DNA of 9,015 nucleotides, taken from the NCBI GenBank assembly GCA_017504335.1, contig JAFVRI010000263.1, forward strand, positions 1 through 9,015, given 5' to 3'. Shown here one piece after another: positions 1-4,813 of the stretch; the first letter of the stretch is position 1; every line of letters starts with the position of its first letter. Under the pieces are notes generated by a model. It was given only the letters and a program-made list of their open reading frames with translations, ran no database searches and was not told the DNA's origin. The stretch comes from Clostridia bacterium. GTDB taxonomy: Bacteria; Bacillota; Clostridia; Oscillospirales; CAG-272. Both the position numbers and the translations under genes were made by a program.

Positions 1-1
1 C

Positions 2-1303
2 GTAAGAGGTATAAATTATTTCGTTCCTCACGCCTTTTCCCCCAAGAAAAACGATACGGACTGCCCTCCGAATTTTTACAATACAGGCAAGAATCCGCAG
101 TATAAGTATTTCGGTATGCTGATGAATTACATGAACCGCATGTGTGCAATCACCGACGGTGCCATTCATGTTCCGACCTGCTCCGTAATTTACGATGCAG
201 AGGCAAGTTGGGCAACCGAAGACTTTACTGACAACAGAGATATATGCAAGATACTCTACGACGCACAGCTCGATTACGATCTGGTTCCTTTTGACCGACT
301 TGATGATATTTCTGAGAACGGCTATATTCATGGAGAGCATTATCCCGTGATTCTGCTTCCGTACAGCTCATATTACAGCGCAGCAAACTTAAAAAAGCTT
401 GAACGACTTAGGGATCGCATAATATGTGTGGGAGAAAAAGGAATAGACGGATTTTTTCGTGTCGGGCTGGACAAACTTGTTGAGTATATGGAAAAATATC
501 GAGACATCACTGTAACGGGAGACACGAAATATCTGCGCTACTCCCATTATGATCGCGATGGCAAGCAATGTTATATGCTTTCCAACGAGAATGTAAAAGC
601 AGCCTCCATAACCTTAAACCTACGTGGATTTATGGGTGGAGACTACCTTGTGTGGGATGCCTTTGAGAACAAGGCGGAGAGCCGTCACAGTGAGGATGGA
701 AGAATCTCGCTTACCCTTTATCCCAATAACCTTCTCGTGTTGTTTACGGATACGGATGACACAACCAATAACGGAAGATTTTTTGATGAGCCTGACGATG
801 CAACCTATGAGTTGAACGTAGAGTGGAGAGTCGAGCTTTGCAGCGAGTGCGAGCTTCCTGACTACAAGCCGTACAAGACTGTAACTACTCTTAGGAGCAT
901 TACATCTCCCGACGAAAAGCCCGATTTTACGGGCAATATCCGATATACGGCATCAGTGATGCTGGATCCTATCAAGCACACGGTGCTAGATCTCGGAACG
1001 GTAGGCCAAACTGCGGAAGTAAGGCTTAATGGAAAATATGTAGGTACGCGTATATTTGCTCCTTACCGCTTCGATATTTCGGATGCTGTTCACGAGGGCG
1101 AAAATACGCTTGAGATCACAGTGACAAACACCTGTGTTCATGAACAGAGAGACAAATTCTCGCGCTTTATGCTCATAAAACCCAGTGGACTTTTGGGTCC
1201 CGTCAAGCTTTGCTCTCAATCATCGTTTGGAAATGGCAACGATCGGCTAACCTCAAATCCGAGAAAGAAAGCATCAGAATCGATTAACGGAAAAACCGTG
1301 TAA
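2..1303 (+). CDS. GH106-like glycoside hydrolase, C-terminal part (5' end outside window)
   Basis: The reading frame is open from the first bases of the window, so this is the last 433 residues of a longer protein, not a gene starting at an internal ATG. The first visible stretch (NYFVPHAFSP, then PPNFYNTGKNPQ and a helix with MNYMNRM) resembles the end of the catalytic barrel and following segment of large GH106/alpha-L-rhamnosidase-like hydrolases. A Rossmann-like segment follows (about 290-460). Roughly 929-1213 encodes a galactose-binding-like beta-sandwich, recognised by LDLGTVGQTAEVRLNGKYVG, APYRFDIS and NTLEITVTNT, and ending in SGLLGPVKL. About 30 polar residues follow (CSQSSFGNG... 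to the stop), which looks like a non-conserved tail. The likely role is cleavage of plant or host glycans, but substrate and localisation cannot be judged because the N-terminus is missing. A terminator lies directly downstream. The family call is from memory of motifs and is moderately sure. Confidence 0.72.
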   Translation, partial: VRGINYFVPHAFSPKKNDTDCPPNFYNTGKNPQYKYFGMLMNYMNRMCAITDGAIHVPTCSVIYDAEASWATEDFTDNRDICKILYDAQLDYDLVPFDRLDDISENGYIHGEHYPVILLPYSSYYSAANLKKLERLRDRIICVGEKGIDGFFRVGLDKLVEYMEKYRDITVTGDTKYLRYSHYDRDGKQCYMLSNENVKAASITLNLRGFMGGDYLVWDAFENKAESRHSEDGRISLTLYPNNLLVLFTDTDDTTNNGRFFDEPDDATYELNVEWRVELCSECELPDYKPYKTVTTLRSITSPDEKPDFTGNIRYTASVMLDPIKHTVLDLGTVGQTAEVRLNGKYVGTRIFAPYRFDISDAVHEGENTLEITVTNTCVHEQRDKFSRFMLIKPSGLLGPVKLCSQSSFGNGNDRLTSNPRKKASESINGKTV

Positions 1304-1317
1304 CGTGTAAAAAGATC

Positions 1318-1354
1318 AAAAAACGTCCTGCTTTTTGAGCAGGGCGTTTTCCTC
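1318..1354 (+). terminator. Rho-independent terminator of the glycoside hydrolase gene
   Basis: A 13-bp stem (1320-1332 with 1338-1350, one G-U pair) encloses a 5-nt loop TTTTG. The distal arm ends in TTTT and the proximal arm is preceded by an A-run, so it could act in both directions. It sits 15-50 nt after the hydrolase stop codon and isolates that gene from the PadR operon. Confidence 0.9.
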
Positions 1355-1515
1355 ATAAGAGGATCAATCTAAGTGTTGAATGAATTCATATTCGATGAAG
1401 TTCGCTATATCAATGATGCGTACGGAATCGTTTTCTTGTAAAATCCCTTTTTGTTTTCTTGATTTCTCATTGGAAGTCTGTCGGCTCTTTTTTTTTTGAA
1501 AAATTCATAAAACTC
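1355..1515. other. AT-rich intergenic stretch with small palindromes
   Basis: No gene is convincing here. The stretch begins inside a mini-hairpin CCTC-ATAA-GAGG (1351-1362), then has an 8-nt palindrome TGAATTCA (1381-1388) and a hairpin TTCAT-ATTCG-ATGAA (1385-1399). A run of T residues follows at about 1489-1498. A 22-codon frame from GTG 1374 exists but lacks a ribosome binding site. The antisense frame crossing 1405-1620 would run through the PadR promoter and is not credible. The chained short palindromes resemble degenerate intergenic repeats of clostridial genomes; this is an impression, not a match. Confidence 0.4.
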
Positions 1516-1544
1516 TTGACAAACACAATACTTCGTGATATGAT
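1516..1544 (+). promoter_or_regulatory. Sigma-A-type promoter of the PadR operon
   Basis: A perfect -35 box TTGACA (1516-1521) and a -10 box TATGAT (1539-1544, five of six consensus) are separated by exactly 17 nt. The PadR ribosome binding site begins about 10 nt after the -10 box, so the 5' leader is very short and contains little besides the Shine-Dalgarno sequence. Confidence 0.9.
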
Positions 1545-1553
1545 GTATTGCGT
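1523..1553. promoter_or_regulatory. Inverted repeat over the -10 box, probable PadR operator
   Basis: A perfect 6-bp inverted repeat CAATAC (1526-1531) / GTATTG (1545-1550) with a 13-nt centre is extended by two further matching pairs with one mismatch (ACACAATAC / GTATTGCGT). The dyad covers the promoter spacer and the -10 box, and its right arm ends at the ribosome binding site. A dimer bound here would block RNA polymerase. PadR proteins bind as dimers to dyads in their own promoters, so autorepression by the first gene of this operon is the natural inference. Confidence 0.62.
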
Positions 1554-1568
1554 AAGGAGGAGTATTTG

Positions 1569-1898
1569 ATGGATATTCAATTGAAACGAGGACTGTTGGA
1601 CGTTTGCGTGCTGCGCGCAATCAAAAATGAGGATTCCTACGGCTACAAGATCATCATCAAGGACATGAAGCCCTATCTGGAGCTTTCGGAATCAACGCTA
1701 TATACGATCCTGAAGCGCTTGGAGCTTGCGGGGATGCTGACGGTTCGCACCTCCGAGCATGGAGGGCGACTGCGAAAATACTATCATATTACCGAGGCGG
1801 GGCTTGCCCGCATCGAGGAATTTCTGGAAGAATGGCGAGAGGTCATGCTGATTTATCAATTTGTAATCAAGGAGGACGGGGAAGGTGACAAAGCTTGA
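1569..1898 (+). CDS. PadR-family transcriptional repressor
   Basis: This is a 109-residue winged-helix protein of the short PadR class. It begins MDIQLKRGLL with the family's LDVCVLRAIKNEDSYGYKI helix. Residues 40-52 (SESTLYTILKRLE) form the recognition helix and 59-76 (VRTSEHGGRLRKYYHIT) the wing. One C-terminal helix (about 77-100) should mediate dimerisation. The ATG at 1569 was chosen over an upstream in-frame TTG (1548) because AAGGAGGA (1554-1561) lies seven nt before it, and the TTG would place that site inside the gene. The gene overlaps the next by 14 nt, so it is co-transcribed with the DUF1700 gene. It probably represses its own operon through the dyad over the -10 box. The inducing ligand or signal is unknown. 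Confidence 0.95.
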   Translation: MDIQLKRGLLDVCVLRAIKNEDSYGYKIIIKDMKPYLELSESTLYTILKRLELAGMLTVRTSEHGGRLRKYYHITEAGLARIEEFLEEWREVMLIYQFVIKEDGEGDKA

Positions 1899-2487
1899 AT
1901 GTATTGCCGAGCTTCGGAAACGTCTGGCGGGATTGCCTGCGGACGACCTGGAGGAGCGGCTGGGATTTTACGGTGAGATGATCGACGATCGGATCGAGGA
2001 TGGGCTTTCGGAGGAGGAAGCGGTGTCGGATATCGGATCGGTAGAGGAGATCGCGGCGCAGATCATTGCCGAAACGCCTTTGGCGAAAATCGCAAAGGAG
2101 AAGATCAAAAAGAAGCGGGGAATGAAGACCTGGGAGATCGTGCTTCTGGCTGTGGGTTCTCCCATCTGGCTCTCATTAGCAGTAGCCGCCTTTGCCGTGA
2201 TCCTTTCGCTGTATGCGGTGTTTTGGTCGCTTGTTGTTGCCGTTTGGGCGGTTTTTGTGGCAATTTGTGCGTGTGTGCCCGGTGGCGCGGTGATCGGCGT
2301 CGCTTATGCGTGCCATGGAAATGTCCCCATGGGACTTGCTATGATCGGCGTGGCAGTGACTTGCGCGGGTCTGTCGATCTTTCTCTTTTTCGGAAGCCGT
2401 GAGGCGACCCGTGGAATTGTCGTGTTGACCAAAAAGATCGCGGTGGGAATCAAAAAATGCTTTGTTGGAAAGGAGAGGGAAGCATGA
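1885..2487 (+). CDS. DUF1700 (HAAS-domain) integral membrane protein
   Basis: The 200-residue product has a cytosolic helical N-terminal domain typical of DUF1700/HAAS proteins: LRKRLAGLPADDLEERLGFYGEMIDDRIEDGLSEEEAV is recognisable in residues 9-47, followed by DIGSVEEIAAQI (49-60). A basic linker (KEKIKKKRG, 71-79) leads to a hydrophobic region with about three or four membrane segments (about 84-109, 112-130, 133-143, 150-170) and a basic C-terminal tail. The start is GTG, nine nt after AAGGAGG (1869-1875), inside the end of the padR frame. DUF1700 genes commonly follow PadR genes in Firmicutes, and the domain is thought to be a signalling adaptor at the membrane. The stop overlaps the next start as ATGA (2484-2487), implying translational coupling. 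The molecular function is not established. Confidence 0.93.
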   Translation: MTKLECIAELRKRLAGLPADDLEERLGFYGEMIDDRIEDGLSEEEAVSDIGSVEEIAAQIIAETPLAKIAKEKIKKKRGMKTWEIVLLAVGSPIWLSLAVAAFAVILSLYAVFWSLVVAVWAVFVAICACVPGGAVIGVAYACHGNVPMGLAMIGVAVTCAGLSIFLFFGSREATRGIVVLTKKIAVGIKKCFVGKEREA

Positions 2488-3440
2488 GAAGGAAAACAAT
2501 TGTATGGCTGATCATTGCTACCGCTCTGGTTCTGATCGGAAGCGGAATATTCGTAGGAGCAATGGCAATGGGAAAATGGAATTTTACGAACGGAAATTAT
2601 GAAACCAACAATCACGTAATAGAGGAAGTCTTCGGCTCTGTCTCGGTGAAGACCGATACCGCCGACGTGCGGATCCTGCCGTCCGAGGACGGAAGCTGCT
2701 CGGTGATTTGCTACGAGAAGACCAATATGAAGCATTCGGTGAAGGTGGAAAACGGTACATTGATCATCGACTTGGTGGATGAGAGAAAGTGGTATGAGTA
2801 CGTGGGCATCCACTTCGGCACACCGAAGATCACGGTCTATCTGCCCACAGGCGACTACGGCACCCTTGCCGTGGAGACGGATACGGGAGATACCGAGATC
2901 TCGGAATCGTTCCGATTCCAAAGGATTGACATCTCGCAGACCACGGGAGATGTAACCAACCGTGCGTCCGCCAAGGAGGGGATCTTTATCCATACCACCA
3001 CGGGAGATATTCGCATAGAGGATCTGTCCGCGGCATCCCTTTCGCTTTCGGTCTCCACGGGACACGTATCGGTTTCCCGTGTGCGGTGCAATGGCGATAT
3101 TTCGGTTCGTGTGAGCACGGGCGATACGAAGCTTCATGATGTGACGTGCCACAGCCTTGTTTCGAACGGATCAACGGGGGATATTTTCTTGAAAAACGTT
3201 CTCGCAACAGCGAAGTTTCATGTAGAAAGAAGCACGGGAGACGTGACCTTTGATCGTGCGGATGCCGCCGAGATCTTCGTTAAAGTCACGACGGGCGACG
3301 TGAAGGGAAGCCTTCTGTCCGAAAAGATCTTCTTTGTGGATACAAGCACGGGAAAGAAGGATGTGCCCCATTCGGTAACGGGCGGCAAATGTCAGATCAC
3401 CACCACTACGGGAGACGTGTACATCAGCGTCGGCAAATAA
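2484..3440 (+). CDS. DUF4097 beta-solenoid membrane-anchored protein
   Basis: The 318-residue product starts with MRRKT and one hydrophobic segment (about 6-29), acting as a signal anchor or uncleaved signal sequence; no lipobox cysteine is seen. After a linker come beta-strand-rich residues 45-120. From residue 132 there are ten successive turns, each carrying a (S/T)TG(D/H/K) motif. The motif glycines are at 135, 155, 174, 193, 213, 232, 252, 271, 290 and 310, a period of 19-20 residues. This is the DUF4097 putative adhesin fold, a right-handed beta-helix expected outside the membrane. The ATG at 2484 follows AAAGGAGAGG (2469-2478) and overlaps the DUF1700 stop by 4 nt; an ATG at 2457 lies upstream of that site and is rejected. 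The final turn ends seven residues before the stop, so the solenoid has no C-terminal cap domain or sorting signal. Its role is unknown; envelope sensing or protection is inferred from the operon. Confidence 0.93.
   Translation: MRRKTIVWLIIATALVLIGSGIFVGAMAMGKWNFTNGNYETNNHVIEEVFGSVSVKTDTADVRILPSEDGSCSVICYEKTNMKHSVKVENGTLIIDLVDERKWYEYVGIHFGTPKITVYLPTGDYGTLAVETDTGDTEISESFRFQRIDISQTTGDVTNRASAKEGIFIHTTTGDIRIEDLSAASLSLSVSTGHVSVSRVRCNGDISVRVSTGDTKLHDVTCHSLVSNGSTGDIFLKNVLATAKFHVERSTGDVTFDRADAAEIFVKVTTGDVKGSLLSEKIFFVDTSTGKKDVPHSVTGGKCQITTTTGDVYISVGK
2877..3419 (+). repeat. Ten coding repeats of 57-60 nt (beta-solenoid turns)
   Basis: The DNA repeats ACGGGAGA(T/C) or a close variant every 57 or 60 bases, in register with the (S/T)TGD motif of the DUF4097 protein. 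The flanking strands differ between turns, so the repeats are old and held by structure rather than recent slippage copies. The eighth motif is TTGD, the fourth has H for D and the ninth has K for D. Confidence 0.9.
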
Positions 3441-3495
3441 ATCAAAAAGAGACAGAGTCAGTAGAGATGTGGCTGCAAATATAGCGCACCACATA

Positions 3496-3530
3496 AAAAA
3501 CGGCGGGAGCTTATCTCCCGCCGTTTTTGT
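3496..3530. terminator. Strong bidirectional terminator
   Basis: A perfect 14-bp stem (3496-3509 with 3515-3528) including eight or nine G-C-rich pairs closes a CTTAT loop, with A5 before and T5 after the core. It ends the PadR operon on the plus strand and can also end the XRE gene on the minus strand, whose stop is at 3580. Just upstream an extra 6-bp inverted repeat ATGTGG/CCACAT (3467-3472, 3489-3494) abuts the stem. Confidence 0.95.
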
Positions 3531-3579
3531 ATTGCAGCTGAACCAAAAGTTTTCGCCGAGGAAGAAATTCAGGATCCTG

Positions 3580-3885
3580 TCAATGGTTTGACGTAGCCCC
3601 CTTTTTCTGCAAGCAATCGACCAGCTTCAAAACGATTTCCTGTTCCTCAGGCTCCAGCGAGGTTATGTCTACGCACAGGCGTTCTTGGTCGCATAGAAAG
3701 TAGTCCGCGCTTACATGAAAAATTTGCGTCAATTCCACAATGTTTGCAAGAGAGGGGGTCGACAAAGACATTTCCCACAGATTTACCGCACTGCGAGAGA
3801 TTCCCAGCCGTTTTGCAAGATAGGTTTGTGTCATTCCCGATTTGTCGCGTAGGTAGCGGATTTTATCGCCAATGCCAGAAATCAT
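3580..3885 (-). CDS. Small XRE-family (Cro/CI-type) helix-turn-helix regulator
   Basis: The 101-residue product has a classic HTH_3 domain in residues 4-60: GDKIRYLRDKSGMTQTYLAKRLGISRSAVNLWE, then the family's SLSTPSLANIVELTQIFHVSADYFL. A short acidic C-terminal helix follows (about 76-95, LEPEEQEIVLKLVDCLQKK), probably for dimerisation; there is no enzymatic or ligand-binding domain. The start at 3885 lies eight nt after AGGAGG (complement of 3894-3899); an ATG 4 nt upstream in another frame stops after eight codons. The gene is divergent from the SHOCT membrane-protein gene and shares a 189-nt control region with it, so that gene is the likely target along with itself. The minus-strand promoter is unclear: TAGAAT (complement of 3915-3920) is a candidate -10, but its -35 (TGGTAA) is poor. 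Confidence 0.94.
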   Translation of the reverse strand: MISGIGDKIRYLRDKSGMTQTYLAKRLGISRSAVNLWEMSLSTPSLANIVELTQIFHVSADYFLCDQERLCVDITSLEPEEQEIVLKLVDCLQKKGATSNH

Positions 3886-3942
3886 TCATTTATCCTCCTA
3901 TTCCAATTAATAATATTCTACCTTATCAAAGAGGATATTACC

Positions 3943-3991
3943 ATATCATTAACAATAAGTATCACTTGACAAAATGCGACAAATATGATAT
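3943..3991. promoter_or_regulatory. Spaced inverted repeat ATATCAT/ATGATAT in the divergent promoter region
   Basis: Perfect 7-bp arms lie at 3943-3949 and 3985-3991, with centres 42 bp apart, close to four helical turns. The right arm overlaps the -10 box of the SHOCT gene promoter. The core TATCA also occurs at 3924-3928 and 3960-3964. These are candidate XRE half-sites, but the region is AT-rich and chance occurrence is quite possible. Confidence 0.35.
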
Positions 3992-3994
3992 AAT
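3966..3994 (+). promoter_or_regulatory. Consensus sigma-A promoter of the SHOCT membrane-protein gene
   Basis: TTGACA (3966-3971) and TATAAT (3989-3994) match consensus at all twelve positions with a 17-nt spacer. Such a strong promoter is probably held in check by a repressor, and the divergent XRE product is the obvious candidate. Transcription would begin near 4001, leaving a leader of about 70 nt before the ATG at 4075. Confidence 0.93.
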
Positions 3995-4074
3995 CAAATC
4001 GGAGTCCTGCGGAGGATTGAGCCTACGTGAGGATTCTTACCGTTACATGGATGTGCATAAGGAAAGGGAAGACT

Positions 4075-4677
4075 ATGAAAAAGACATTGAATCAAATCAT
4101 TATGGTCATCGGTTTTGTGGTGATGGTCGTGGGCATTTTGGTGGGAAACATTCAGAATGGTCTGGCGACTCTGACTACATTTTCTACCGTGGTCATCGCC
4201 GCTGTTTTTGCGGTAACCTGTATTTTTGCAAGCAATTCCGTTATTAAGAATATTGGATACGCTCTTGCCTCGCTTGTTGCAGCGTATGGTGTAGGAGCGA
4301 TCTCCATGATTGATTTTGATCATGTGGATATTGGCGCGCTCCTTACCGCGATCGGTATGGTACTGATGGGGGTAGCGGCTCTCCTTTATGCTCTGATCTT
4401 TGTTTTGAAGCTGCTTGGCTTCGTGAAAAGCTCGGAGACCAAGGAGGATAAAGCGATCAGCACTACGCTGGATGAGCTTGGACGGTACAAGGAGATGCTT
4501 CAGGATAAGATCCTTACCGAGGAGGAATTTGATGATTTGAAGCAGAAGGTTCTTGCCAATGCTGACAATCGGGCAATTTCCATCGACGATTTGAAAAAGT
4601 GGAAGAAGCTTCTTGACCAGCAGATCATTACGGAAGCTGAATTTAAGCAGATCAAGGAAGGCATTTTCAGCAAATAA
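4075..4677 (+). CDS. Membrane protein with two C-terminal SHOCT motifs
   Basis: The 200-residue product has an N-terminal membrane region with about four hydrophobic helices (about 7-24, 35-52, 57-78 and 86-114) joined by short loops. The C-terminal cytosolic part carries two SHOCT-like motifs: residues 132-160 (LDELGRYKEMLQDKILTEEEF) and 170-198 (IDDLKKWKKLLDQQIITEAEF). Each is the short helical hairpin with a (I/L)TEEEF-type turn that defines the family and is usually found at protein termini. SHOCT motifs are thought to mediate oligomerisation or protein contacts; the function here is unknown. The ATG at 4075 was preferred because it gives an MKK start before the first helix and follows AAGGAAAGGG (4059-4068). 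An in-frame GTG at 4027, with GGAGG 11 nt upstream, would add 16 residues and cannot be ruled out. The gene is monocistronic, with its own promoter and terminator, and diverges from the XRE regulator. Confidence 0.85.
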   Translation: MKKTLNQIIMVIGFVVMVVGILVGNIQNGLATLTTFSTVVIAAVFAVTCIFASNSVIKNIGYALASLVAAYGVGAISMIDFDHVDIGALLTAIGMVLMGVAALLYALIFVLKLLGFVKSSETKEDKAISTTLDELGRYKEMLQDKILTEEEFDDLKQKVLANADNRAISIDDLKKWKKLLDQQIITEAEFKQIKEGIFSK

Positions 4678-4706
4678 ATATAAATAGAATCTTCAATGTG
4701 ACGGTA

Positions 4707-4741
4707 AAAAGGACTGTGGCATATCTTGCCGCAGTCCTTTT
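4707..4741 (+). terminator. Rho-independent terminator after the SHOCT gene
   Basis: A 15-bp stem (4707-4721 with 4727-4741, one G-U pair) has a TATCT loop. Its proximal arm starts with AAAA and the distal arm ends in TTTT followed by TGT. It lies 30 nt after the stop and just before the ABC transporter promoter. Confidence 0.92.
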
Positions 4742-4752
4742 GTCAAAAAATC

Positions 4753-4781
4753 TTGATTTTTCGTTGGAATTCTGCTATAAT
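4753..4781 (+). promoter_or_regulatory. Promoter of the ABC exporter gene (extended -10)
   Basis: A -35 box TTGATT (4753-4758) and a perfect -10 TATAAT (4776-4781) are 17 nt apart, and TG at 4773-4774 gives an extended -10 element. The transcript would start about 25 nt before the ATG at 4814. Confidence 0.87.
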
Positions 4782-4813
4782 AGACTTGGGAAATTTTGTC
4801 GATGGGCAGGTAA

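Noticed and set aside
1548..1568. Upstream TTG start for the PadR gene
   Set aside because: It would place the strong ribosome binding site inside the coding sequence, and homologous PadR proteins start at the MDIQLKRG segment.
1405..1620. 71-codon minus-strand frame across the PadR promoter
   Set aside because: It overlaps the promoter and start of a confident gene, has no ribosome binding site of note, and has no family resemblance.
2304..3152. 282-codon open frame on the minus strand
   Set aside because: It spans the junction of two well-supported coupled genes on the other strand and has no recognisable domain.
2877..3419. Regular repeats that could suggest a CRISPR array or minisatellite
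   Set aside because: The repeated unit is only about 9 nt at DNA level, in frame with a TGD motif, and explained by the beta-solenoid protein.
3995..4074. Possible riboswitch in the leader of the SHOCT gene
   Set aside because: No stable multi-helix fold, terminator-antiterminator pair or recognisable riboswitch core was found in the roughly 75-nt leader.
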